From positions 1 through 64,000 of the forward strand of contig CAPFSK010000001.1 in assembly GCA_948614045.1 (NCBI GenBank): a DNA stretch of 64,000 nt, in the 5' to 3' direction. This stretch comes from an uncultured Candidatus Saccharibacteria bacterium. Lineage in GTDB: Bacteria > Patescibacteriota > Saccharimonadia > Saccharimonadales > Saccharimonadaceae. Shown piece by piece: positions 26,147 to 32,541 of the stretch. The stretch's first letter is position 1. Each line of letters opens with the position of its first letter. The position numbers and the translations under genes were made by a program. A model generated the notes under the pieces. The model was not told the DNA's origin. It did not search any database and worked only from the letters and a program-made list of their open reading frames with translations.

Positions 26147-26231
26147 GGTGCAAATACAAAATAGAACAATATAATCGTGTAAAATGTGGTGCAACGGATT
26201 TACAGTGTATCATCCGTGACGTGTAGACACA
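26147..26231. repeat. Right direct repeat (att-like), copy 2
   Basis: Matches 21739-21822 (see there). Its last base abuts the hairpin that precedes palindromic element 1, so the element boundary and that structure coincide. Confidence 0.75.
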
Positions 26232-26421
26232 GCGGAGTGGTTTTATCGTTAGATAAAAATACTCCGCTGTTTGTATATATCCTGCGGGAACGAACCTAGA
26301 AGCTCGTCAGAGATTCTAGGTTCGTAGGGGCTAGGAGGCGAGCGAAATATCCGCGCCAGCGTGGATATTTCCGAGGCGACGCTGCCCCGCCGAGGTGCGT
26401 TAGCGCCGAGGTTTCCCGCAG
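26230..26421 (+). repeat. Palindromic element 1 (intergenic) with preceding hairpin
   Basis: Nested stems: hairpin 26230-26269; closing stem 26282-26290 with 26413-26421; hairpin 26290-26301/26314-26325; GGGGC 26327-26331 with GCCCC 26384-26388; inner stem GAAATATCC/GGATATTTC (26344-26371). The unpaired segments TAGGAGGCGAGYG and YGAGKCGACGC are shared with the copy at 28355-28495, while the paired bases differ and remain paired. The GCGTTAGC tetraloop region corresponds to the CGTT core of copies in pheT, uvrD and alaS. Confidence 0.7.
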
Positions 26422-26430
26422 AGATCACCA

Positions 26431-26472
26431 CGCCCGTGAGCGGGACAGATGTCGCGGCCATGGGCGTTTTTT
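26431..26472 (+). terminator. Rho-independent terminator after palindromic element 1
   Basis: CGCCCGTG pairs with CATGGGCG, followed by six T. The T-run is on the + strand, which suggests the palindromic element upstream is part of a transcribed RNA. Confidence 0.65.
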
Positions 26473-26504
26473 GGTTGAGGGGATACGTAATCTTATCACG
26501 AGGC

Positions 26505-26913
26505 AAAGATCGGCACCGAACTGGGCAACCTAGAGGCAGCGGAGGGGGAAACCGTTGAAACGATTGTTGTTATCTGACGGGTTGACGTTAGTAGGATTGA
26601 AGTTGAGGCGGTAGGCGTAGTTAGGATTATTGCTGGCCGTACGCGACCAGACCCAGCCGCCGTTGCCGACGTTGTTAGTCGAGCCGGTATTGATATTCAC
26701 GTTGCCGCTACGGACAAAGGCCAGATCTAGACAACCGCAAGGCAAAGAAGTCGCTTGAGCTTAATTCCGACCTTAGCCAGAATGAAATATAGCCTCTTTA
26801 TCTCCTGATTGATGATATATGAGGGCAACTTCACGATCTTTGGATGGGGGCGGCGAGCAGCCGGAGCTTGACCTCATTGGCTGAGCACAGATCCCGTGGA
26901 CGCAAAATCCACG
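26505..26913 (-). ncRNA. Cassette B transcript: conserved leader plus FISUMP-like cassette
   Basis: A TACAAT box (26919-26924, minus) is followed within 5 nt by the hairpin CCGTGGA/TCCACGG (26894-26914). Next come TGAGGTCAAGCTCC (26863-26876), AAAGATCGTGAAGTTG (26826-26841) and then the cassette (26530-26724). The same order and motifs precede cassette C. The cassette encodes LAFVRSGN...VWSRTAS...GFPLRCL and stops at 26530; no good ribosome-binding site or proper start exists. After it lies TTCGGTGCCGATCTTTG as in A and C. It reads best as a transcribed donor or remnant, not a protein gene. Confidence 0.55.
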
Positions 26914-26934
26914 GTTTTATTGTAGCACGAAAAG

Positions 26935-26961
26935 AGGCTATCGGTATGCAACCGATAGCCT
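26935..26961 (-). terminator. Terminator of the DUF5680 gene
   Basis: AGGCTATCGGT/ACCGATAGCCT, an 11-bp stem, followed on the minus strand by CTTTT. Confidence 0.7.
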
Positions 26962-26973
26962 TTAATTGACGAT

Positions 26974-27501
26974 TTAGCGCAGAATAGTGCCACCAAAGTA
27001 ATTCCCCCCGTAGAGCCGGCAACCATCAGTATCATCAATCTTTTCCTGACCATGAAACTTCTCAAGTTTGCCACACCAAAGATTGGTATAGCATAGCTCA
27101 TTGTTGGCTACGAAGTGATCTGGACCACGCCACGGGTGGTTGCGTTCAATTGCCCCAAGCGCTGATTGCAAGCAAGTATAAACCGCGGTCTTATCGGCGT
27201 GAGGAAGGACTTTACCCCAATAAACCATAGCAAAGCATGCCGTACTACGGTAACTGATAGTAACCGTACCGCTAAACGAATCGTCTCTAAAATACTTATC
27301 GGAATAGCTCCAGTCGCCTTTTTCAAAGACTATAGTATTGCTACCGTCATCGTTTGCGTTTGTCTCACAGCTTGTTTCGTCATTAGGCCCCTCCTTATTG
27401 AGGTTTACGTTTCCATAACTACGGAGCGTGGCTTCGTAGAAGAATCGCCATAACTCTCTGCCATGTGTCCCAATAAAATTAGATGAGAAAATTTTTTCCA
27501 T
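26974..27501 (-). CDS. DUF5680 domain protein
   Basis: 175 aa; ATG behind AAAGGAG. The central pattern KGDWSYSDKYFRDDSFSGTV...CFAMVYWGKVL and the closing CRLYGGNYFGG fit DUF5680, a family of unknown function found in CPR and other bacteria, sometimes attached to HTH domains. No signal peptide. Expressed from its own strong promoter (27659-27687) with a structured leader that is shared with the gene at 29091-29615. Confidence 0.75.
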   Translation of the reverse strand: MEKIFSSNFIGTHGRELWRFFYEATLRSYGNVNLNKEGPNDETSCETNANDDGSNTIVFEKGDWSYSDKYFRDDSFSGTVTISYRSTACFAMVYWGKVLPHADKTAVYTCLQSALGAIERNHPWRGPDHFVANNELCYTNLWCGKLEKFHGQEKIDDTDGCRLYGGNYFGGTILR

Positions 27502-27558
27502 TGTTGCAGAACTCCTTTCTTGGATGTATCTGAGTTACCTGAATCCGGGAGAATATTC

Positions 27559-27687
27559 TATTTTCACCCTATTTACCCGCCCAGTGGGGTAGGCAGATAG
27601 GGTGAAAATATCAAAAACCGTCTCTTAATGAGCGTAATATACAAAATATTATCTTTCCATTATATCACACTTTATAATAAAAGTCAA
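27559..27687 (-). promoter_or_regulatory. Promoter and structured leader of the DUF5680 gene
   Basis: TTGACT (27682-27687), 17-bp spacer, TATAAT (27659-27664) on the minus strand. The ~150-nt leader holds a perfect 14-bp stem (27559-27572 with 27597-27610) with GGCGGGTA in its loop, preceded by TTACGCTC. The same layout with different paired bases occurs at 29673-29809. Confidence 0.65.
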
Positions 27688-27744
27688 TATAATACCTGCC
27701 GTACCTCAGTACAGCAGGTGATTTTTATATTTGATATAAGAATT

Positions 27745-28134
27745 TTATTGCGCTAATCCGGCTTTTTCGGCGATCTGGCGGATTAGTTTCTTGCGGCCAG
27801 TGACCCAGAACTTATATTTCTTCGTCTTATCAGTTTTCTTGTCATAAGCGATGACGAGCATCCCCATCGGCAAAAGCCCGGCGAAGCATTTTTTCGCCTC
27901 GCGGATGTCGCTGTAGTCAATCGTGAGCTGATTGACACCGAAAGTCGTCATAAAAACTAACCTCTCCTTGGTAAAAAGCAAAGTTCCCTTGCGCCAAGTA
28001 GCAAAAATCGCAAAACTAGACGAAGCCCAGTTTGCGGTATAGTAAGATTCGACCTTGTCGTTGGAATTAATCGCATTGAGGTCGGTCAGAGCGCGCTGCC
28101 ACCTTGATAGTTGTTTTTCGGAATTTTTTGCCAT
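27745..28134 (-). CDS. PH/GRAM-like domain protein
   Basis: 129 aa; ATG at 28134 behind GAAAGGAAA. An upstream in-frame ATG would overlap tRNA-Arg. A beta-rich core (GTLLFTKERLVFMTTFGVNQLTIDYSDIREAKK...MLVIAYDKK) and a final helix (GRKKLIRQIAEKAG) look like a bacterial PH or GRAM-type fold. No membrane segment. Specific ligand unknown. Confidence 0.6.
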   Translation of the reverse strand: MAKNSEKQLSRWQRALTDLNAINSNDKVESYYTANWASSSFAIFATWRKGTLLFTKERLVFMTTFGVNQLTIDYSDIREAKKCFAGLLPMGMLVIAYDKKTDKTKKYKFWVTGRKKLIRQIAEKAGLAQ

Positions 28135-28231
28135 GGTTTCCTTTCGCAGTTTTGGGTTTAGATTTATTAGTTCCATTGTAGCATAGTTTAAGGATTTCGT
28201 GAGAGGACGTTTCATGCTATAATATCCCTGT

Positions 28232-28306
28232 GGCGCCATCGTTCAACGGATAGGACATAGACCCTCTAAGTCTACAATGCTGGTTCGATTCCAGCTGGCG
28301 CTACCA
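28232..28306 (+). tRNA. tRNA-Arg(UCU), CCA encoded
   Basis: Cloverleaf: acceptor GGCGCCA/TGGCGCT, D-stem GTTC/GGAC, anticodon stem TAGAC/GTCTA, loop CCTCTAA (anticodon TCT), T-arm GCTGG/CCAGC, A-CCA end. TATAAT at 28218-28223 is its promoter. Position 33 is C instead of the near-universal U. Its 3' end is repeated at 28486-28503, where the copy pairs with the acceptor 5' strand even better (GGCGCCA/TGGCGCC). Confidence 0.93.
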
Positions 28307-28343
28307 GAGAATGATATAGACATTTCGTCTATATCATTCTCTG
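28305..28343 (+). terminator. Long perfect hairpin after tRNA-Arg
   Basis: CAGAGAATGATATAGAC pairs with GTCTATATCATTCTCTG (17 bp, 5-nt loop), followed by TCTT. It probably ends tRNA transcription. A comparable CAG...CTG hairpin precedes palindromic element 1. Confidence 0.6.
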
Positions 28344-28354
28344 TCTTAATACCT

Positions 28355-28503
28355 CCGGCTGGAAGCGGACCGCTCCCGCCAGGGAGTGGTCCGTAGGCGG
28401 TAGGAGGCGAGTGAAACTCGCGCATTTTATGCGGGAGTTTCTGAGTCGACGCCCCGCCGTTGCGGCGAGCAAAGCGAGTCGCAACTTCCAGCTGGCGCCA
28501 CCA
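28355..28503 (+). repeat. Palindromic element 2 (intergenic) ending in a displaced tRNA-Arg 3' end
   Basis: Closing stem CCGGCTGGAAG/CTTCCAGCTGG (28355-28365, 28485-28495), hairpin 28367-28392, GGCGG 28396-28400 with CCGCC 28454-28458, inner 13-bp stem 28413-28441, then CCGC-CGTT-GCGG. Unpaired segments match element 1. 28486-28503 repeats the last 18 nt of tRNA-Arg with one mismatch, as expected if the element inserted at the tRNA 3' end or captured a piece of it. Confidence 0.7.
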
Positions 28504-28531
28504 ATTACGTCGTCTATGTTAAACTTAGGTT

Positions 28532-28975
28532 ATGGATATTTATCCATGGGGACTGTAAGTGGCAATTGAGGTCATGCTCCAGCCGCTTGATGTCCTCTGA
28601 TAAAAAGATCGTGAAGCTGTTCTCTCGAGTTTGGGGATTAGAAATAAGAGAGGTCAGAGTAAATAGCCTTATTTATGGATAGGGCTAGATAGAGTCAGCT
28701 TCTTCTGTATACGTCGCGCAGATGTTTTTGGCTTTTGTCCGTAGCGATGCTGTCCGTCTCGTTGAGGGTAGTGTAAGGTACGCTGGCAACAACGGCTACG
28801 GATGGTCGCGTACGGCCAACTCGTCTACCAACGCATACTACTTAGACATGAATCCTACGAATGTCAATCCGTCAAACAACACAAACCGTTACTACGGTTT
28901 CCCCCTCCGCTGCCTCTAGACTGTCCGGTTCGGTACCGATCTTTGAAGAGTCCTCGCTGACCGTAGCGAGGACTG
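28532..28975 (+). ncRNA. Cassette C locus: conserved leader plus FISUMP-like cassette and hairpin
   Basis: Starts with hairpin ATGGATA/TATCCAT (28532-28547), then TGAGGTCATGCTCC (28567-28580), AAAGATCGTGAAGCTG (28604-28619) and the cassette (28728-28919; LAFVRSD, YGWSRTAN, YYGFPLRCL, stop). GGTTCGGTACCGATCTTTG and a 9-bp hairpin (28950-28958/28965-28973) follow. The order matches cassette B. A 65-codon frame from the ATG at 28722 exists but has no ribosome-binding site, and it encodes only the end of a domain. Confidence 0.55.
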
Positions 28976-29020
28976 AAGTTTTGCTTAAAATGTAAATACG
29001 AACATTAATGAATGAAAAGA

Positions 29021-29066
29021 CCCCGACCATCACAGAAATTGTATATAGATGGTCAGGGTTAATTTT
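29021..29066 (-). terminator. Terminator of the 29091-29615 gene
   Basis: On the minus strand, ACCCTGACCATC pairs with GATGGTCGGGGT across a long loop, then CTTTT. Confidence 0.6.
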
Positions 29067-29090
29067 GTTGATGACAAAATTCTCAGTCGA

Positions 29091-29615
29091 TTATATGGTC
29101 ACACTTGCTTCGTAGGTTTCCTGGATGATTTCAACAATCTCTTCGATAATATCGCTTTTACGAAGAAGATGGCTATCCGCAATCGTAACGCTCAGTGTAT
29201 AACCCTGCGCGTAGATATCCTCGGTCACTCCAGGAACTTCGTTACGAATTCGGTTAATCAGACTAAGCGCCCCGTCAATGCCCACTCCTAACGGATCCCA
29301 TTTTTCAGGATCGTCCAGAAAAACCGCATATTCCCTACCAACCGATCCATGACCAACGAAAAAGTCAGGAGCAATCGGCTCGGTAGCGATGAAGTCAATT
29401 CTGTTTGGATTCGGATAATCAGCTCTCACAACAAGCTGTGCCGTTCCGAACTGCGCGCAATCGTACATCGTCAATGACTGCGCTACGCCGGTCTTGACCT
29501 CATGATTTTCGGCAGTCTGAGGTATATTCGTGGACGCATCGGGACGAAAACTTGCCCCCAGGACAAATGCAACCGCAAATACCGCAACATAGCTCGCAAA
29601 TCTCTTAATTCTCAT
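29091..29615 (-). CDS. Secreted hypothetical protein
   Basis: 174 aa; ATG behind AGGAGAG. N-terminal signal peptide (KRFASYVAVFAVAFVLGASF). The mature part is mixed alpha/beta, with a paired pattern (AQLVVRADYPNP...SLINRIRNEVPGVTEDIYAQG) and one Cys. Not recognised. It shares its promoter type and a structured leader with the DUF5680 gene 2 kb away, so the two are likely co-regulated. Confidence 0.6.
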   Translation of the reverse strand: MRIKRFASYVAVFAVAFVLGASFRPDASTNIPQTAENHEVKTGVAQSLTMYDCAQFGTAQLVVRADYPNPNRIDFIATEPIAPDFFVGHGSVGREYAVFLDDPEKWDPLGVGIDGALSLINRIRNEVPGVTEDIYAQGYTLSVTIADSHLLRKSDIIEEIVEIIQETYEASVTI

Positions 29616-29672
29616 AATGTTCTCTCCTCTGTTTAAAGTCCAGTAGACTATGGAATATGGGAAGAAAACTGG

Positions 29673-29809
29673 TGTTTTCGCCCTAGATACCCGCCAAAAA
29701 GACGGAGATTTAGGGCAAAAACACGCTTTTTGTCATCACAAAGAGCGTAACCACAACAGATATTTCATGGTTATACTTTCATTATAGCACACTTGCTTCA
29801 AAAAGTCAA
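29673..29809 (-). promoter_or_regulatory. Promoter and structured leader of the 29091-29615 gene
   Basis: TTGACT (29804-29809), 17-bp spacer, TATAAT (29781-29786), minus strand. The leader has a hairpin ACGCTCTTTGT-GATG-ACAAAAAGCGT and then the stem 29673-29685/29711-29723 with GGCGGGTA in its loop. Both are counterparts of the leader at 27559-27652. Confidence 0.65.
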
Positions 29810-29838
29810 TACCCTACCCCTGTCCTACGAGACTGAGA

Positions 29839-30666
29839 TTATTTCACTAATTTATAATAAATCGAGGGCGCAAAACGTACAGGGGCGAGGAGTTTCTGGG
29901 CGCCTTTTTCGAGGCAGACGAGATTTTTCGTGCCGAAAAGTTTTTTCAGTTTCGCGCTGCGGAAGTTTGAAACGGATAAAACTTCGTCGATTTTGAAGCC
30001 GGAATGCTTGAAAATACCCTCAATATACTTCGGATGGTAATTATAAAACCCGTCCGCGTCAATCTCCTTCAGGTGCACTGGTTCGAGACTAAAAGGGTTC
30101 AAATCGGTCTTTTTCGTCCAATAGCGCACCATACGCGGCAAGGTACGCTTGTTCGCGACCTCAATCACAGCGACGCCGCCCGGCTTCAATACGCGATAAA
30201 GCTCATCGGAGACTTTCTGCATATCCTTGAAATGGTGCGTAGCGCGAATCATCATCAAAGCATCAAAACTATCATCTTTGAATGGCAAGCTATAAATATC
30301 GCCAGCCTTTGTCTTGAGCCGATCGCCATGAATCTCATGCGCCTGCTTCAACTCAGTCTCAGAGTAGTCAAACAACGTTGCGGATTTCGCGCGGGGCAAG
30401 TATTCATCGGCGAGACGGCCATAGCCACCGGCGATATCGACAAACTCGTCCATCTCGGTCGGTAATAGCCGACGAATCGCCATGCGGTCAGCAGCGTCTT
30501 CGTACTTGCGATCAGCGTCTTCCCAGAAAATTTTCTTGTAATCATATCCGTTGTAGTCGGAAATGCTTTTTGGCCTTCCCGTACTAGATTTGACTGATTT
30601 TTTAGAGTCGGCGTTCGACTGGGGCTTGGTGGATTTCTTAGATGATTTCGCAGTTTTTTCACTCAT
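29839..30666 (-). CDS. Class I SAM-dependent methyltransferase
   Basis: 275 aa. The first ~40 residues are Lys/Ser-rich and disordered. Motif I FVDIAGGYGRLADEYLPRA, acidic loop FDYSE, GDIYSLPFKDDSFDALMMIRATHHF (motifs II/III) and LYRVLKPGGVAVIEVANK are typical of ubiquinone/menaquinone-type (UbiE-like) methyltransferases. The real substrate cannot be read from sequence. TGCTATAAT lies 10 nt before the start. Confidence 0.85.
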   Translation of the reverse strand: MSEKTAKSSKKSTKPQSNADSKKSVKSSTGRPKSISDYNGYDYKKIFWEDADRKYEDAADRMAIRRLLPTEMDEFVDIAGGYGRLADEYLPRAKSATLFDYSETELKQAHEIHGDRLKTKAGDIYSLPFKDDSFDALMMIRATHHFKDMQKVSDELYRVLKPGGVAVIEVANKRTLPRMVRYWTKKTDLNPFSLEPVHLKEIDADGFYNYHPKYIEGIFKHSGFKIDEVLSVSNFRSAKLKKLFGTKNLVCLEKGAQKLLAPVRFAPSIYYKLVK

Positions 30667-30687
30667 AACTGACCTTATTATAGCATA

Positions 30688-31077
30688 TTAGAGAGGCTGC
30701 GGGTGGGGTTTACGGGATTTTGATTGCGTGAGACTGTAGCTCAGGTTAATTAGGCTATGGATACGGTCAGCTGGGCAGCTCCCGTCAAGCAAAAGCGTAA
30801 TCCAGTGACGCTTGTTCATGTGGTAGGCGGGCAAAATTCCAGGTTCACACATCAGCTCTTCGATAAGGCCTGGGTCGGACTTGAGGTTGATAATGTCAAT
30901 TAATCCTTCACGATCAATACCTAAGGTCCGATATTGCAGCGTCATAATTAGAGCAAACCATTTGTGATTGTCGACGTGACGAAAAACGGTATATTCCGGC
31001 GAGTCTTCCCAGGGATAATCTTTGGAAATGCCACCAAAGTTTTCATGAATAAAACGTTCGGTTTGCTCGCGGTTCAT
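30688..31077 (-). CDS. MmcQ/YjbR family protein
   Basis: 129 aa. FGGISKDYPWEDSPEYTVFRHVDNHKWFALIM, then INLKSDPGLIEELMCEPGILPAYHMNKRHWITLLLDGS, match the MmcQ/YjbR (DUF419) fold, a double-wing DNA-binding-like domain of unclear role. TATAAT lies 7 nt before the ATG, so its transcript is probably leaderless. Confidence 0.85.
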   Translation of the reverse strand: MNREQTERFIHENFGGISKDYPWEDSPEYTVFRHVDNHKWFALIMTLQYRTLGIDREGLIDIINLKSDPGLIEELMCEPGILPAYHMNKRHWITLLLDGSCPADRIHSLINLSYSLTQSKSRKPHPQPL

Positions 31078-31094
31078 GGGTTGTATTATAGCAC

Positions 31095-31349
31095 ATGAAT
31101 GTTCAATTTAGCGCAGCCGAAAAAGACGCTCTTGCTCGACTTTTGCTTTTGAACTCACATATTGACGCACAGAATCAGGCTTACTTTGAATGGAAGGAGC
31201 CGTTTAATACTCTGTTAATGGCGGCTAAAGCAGCACGCAAAAAAGAAGGTCTATCGTTATATGATAAACCTTCATCAACTATGGGCTGTTCTGGTGAGCC
31301 GGGAGAGGCTCGAACTCTCGACACCGGGCTTAAAAGGCCCGTGCTCTAA
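31095..31349 (+). CDS. Possible small helical protein
   Basis: 84 codons from an ATG five bases after a TATTAT box. The first ~55 residues form a plausible amphipathic helix pair (AAEKDALARLLLLNSHIDAQ). The last third is antisense to tRNA-Lys and unlikely to be selected as protein, so the real gene may be shorter or absent. Confidence 0.3.
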   Translation: MNVQFSAAEKDALARLLLLNSHIDAQNQAYFEWKEPFNTLLMAAKAARKKEGLSLYDKPSSTMGCSGEPGEARTLDTGLKRPVL

Positions 31350-31368
31350 CCAACTGAGCTACCGGCCC
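31292..31368 (-). tRNA. tRNA-Lys(UUU), CCA encoded
   Basis: Acceptor GGGCCGG/CCGGCTC, D-arm GCTC/GAGC, anticodon stem CGGGC/GCCCG with loop CTTTTAA, T-arm GAGAG/CTCTC, A-CCA. Standard cloverleaf. Confidence 0.95.
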
Positions 31369-31378
31369 ACAGTTACTG

Positions 31379-31455
31379 TGGTGGGCGATAGAGGATTTGA
31401 ACCTCTGACCTCGTCTACGTCAAAGACGCGCTCTAGCCAACTGAGCTAACCGCCC
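31379..31455 (-). tRNA. tRNA-Val(GAC), CCA encoded
   Basis: Acceptor GGGCGGT/ATCGCCC, D-arm GCTC/GAGC, anticodon stem CGTCT/AGACG with loop TTGACGT (anticodon GAC), T-arm AGAGG/CCTCT, A-CCA. Ten bases from tRNA-Lys, likely one transcript. Confidence 0.94.
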
Positions 31456-31495
31456 GCTACGACTATAGTATCACGTCGCCAGGCAAAAGTCAATC

Positions 31496-32434
31496 TTATT
31501 CTTCAGCCGATGACGTAGATTTGGCGGTCTTAGTGCTTTTGCTCGTGCTGCTTTTAGCTGCGGTTTTTCCGGCAGATTTCGTGGTTTTCGACTTCGCTCC
31601 GGTCTTGGCGGTTTCAGCAGACTTTGTATTAGTATTAGAGCTCTTCACCTTAGCCTTAGGCTTTGCTTCGGCTTCGAGCACATCCTGCTCTTTTGTGGCC
31701 TTTACTTCCGACTCGAAACTTGAATCCAGGACCGACTCTAGGAGGTCTTCGCTTTTATCGCTATGCTTCTTAGAAAACTTATCGACGAAGAATGCGACAA
31801 TTCCGACTAAGATCACAATTCCAGCAATCACGCCAGCAAAAATCCAAGCTAAGCCGCTTAAATCTTGTGGCTGACCTTCGGTTTCCTCTTTCACATCATC
31901 ACGGGAGGTAATTTCAACATCGTTTCCATCTTTTTCGCTATCGGAATCGTTGGCGTCGGTCTCGTCTTTACCCGAAGCTTCAGAATCAGATTGCCCGGCA
32001 TCGTCAGCGCTCTCAGACGAGCCTTGACCGCGGTTAGTACTAGAGCTACCGTTCGTGCTTTGGCCGTTATTAGAAGTATTATTGGATGGCTTGCTAGTTG
32101 AGCTAGAATTATTACTTGAGCTATTATTCCCACTATTCGTACCAGGATTTGTAATGTGACCTGGAAGGTTAGGTGTATTATTACCGCCCTGAGACGGATC
32201 ATTACGATCGGGATCTTCATTATAATCACCAGAGCCATCGCCTGGGTCAGGATCGGGAGTTGGATCAGGATTTTCATCGCCACCGCCCGGATTATCACCG
32301 CCAGTTTCGCCCGAGTCGGCATCGCCATCGGCGTAGGTCGCTAGTGCAGGCATCGTCAATCCCAGAGCCAGAGCGCAAACAGTGGCGACTACAATATATT
32401 TAAGCGATTTTTGCGATGATGATTCTGATTTCAT
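31496..32434 (-). CDS. Low-complexity surface protein with membrane anchor
   Basis: 312 aa. Signal peptide (YIVVATVCALALGLTMPALA), then a Gly/Asp/Pro-rich, Asn/Ser/Thr-rich and Asp/Ser/Glu-rich low-complexity region to ~190. One membrane helix (LAWIFAGVIAGIVILVGIVAFFV) follows, and then a Lys/Ser/Thr/Ala-rich cytoplasmic tail. The extended region probably spans the cell wall. It lies next to the surface-protein locus and has its own promoter. Confidence 0.65.
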   Translation of the reverse strand: MKSESSSQKSLKYIVVATVCALALGLTMPALATYADGDADSGETGGDNPGGGDENPDPTPDPDPGDGSGDYNEDPDRNDPSQGGNNTPNLPGHITNPGTNSGNNSSSNNSSSTSKPSNNTSNNGQSTNGSSSTNRGQGSSESADDAGQSDSEASGKDETDANDSDSEKDGNDVEITSRDDVKEETEGQPQDLSGLAWIFAGVIAGIVILVGIVAFFVDKFSKKHSDKSEDLLESVLDSSFESEVKATKEQDVLEAEAKPKAKVKSSNTNTKSAETAKTGAKSKTTKSAGKTAAKSSTSKSTKTAKSTSSAEE

Positions 32435-32440
32435 ATCTCT

Positions 32441-32469
32441 ATACTATCACAAATTTCAAATAGTGTCAA
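32441..32469 (-). promoter_or_regulatory. Promoter of the 31496-32434 gene (leaderless)
   Basis: TTGACA, 17-bp spacer, TAGTAT, then six bases to the ATG. Confidence 0.7.
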
Positions 32470-32475
32470 GTATTA

Positions 32476-32501
32476 TAGCCTCTCTGGCGACAGAGAGGCT
32501 A
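32476..32501. terminator. Hairpin terminator
   Basis: TAGCCTCTCT and AGAGAGGCTA pair perfectly between the 32542 gene and the next promoter. Confidence 0.6.
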
Positions 32502-32541
32502 TGTTTAGTGGTTAGTATTAAGTTTTAGTATTGACTTGGCC

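Larger units (their letters stand above)
21823..26231. mobile_element. Second integrated element carrying a helicase-nuclease
   Basis: Bounded by 84-bp direct repeats and carrying one cargo gene (helicase-nuclease fusion) plus a serine-recombinase module at its right end. Repeats this long are unlike the 2-bp cores of serine integrases; they probably reflect the shared right-end sequence of two related elements inserted in tandem. The recombinase is disrupted, so the element is likely immobile now. Confidence 0.65.

Noticed and set aside
26282..28503. Group I or II intron, or tmRNA, for the structured elements
   Set aside because: The elements are under 200 nt and lack the conserved catalytic core of introns or a tRNA-like domain with a tag reading frame.
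28722..28919. Cassette C as an ordinary 65-aa gene
   Set aside because: The ATG has no ribosome-binding site, encodes only the tail of a domain, and the equivalent blocks A and B have no start in the same place.
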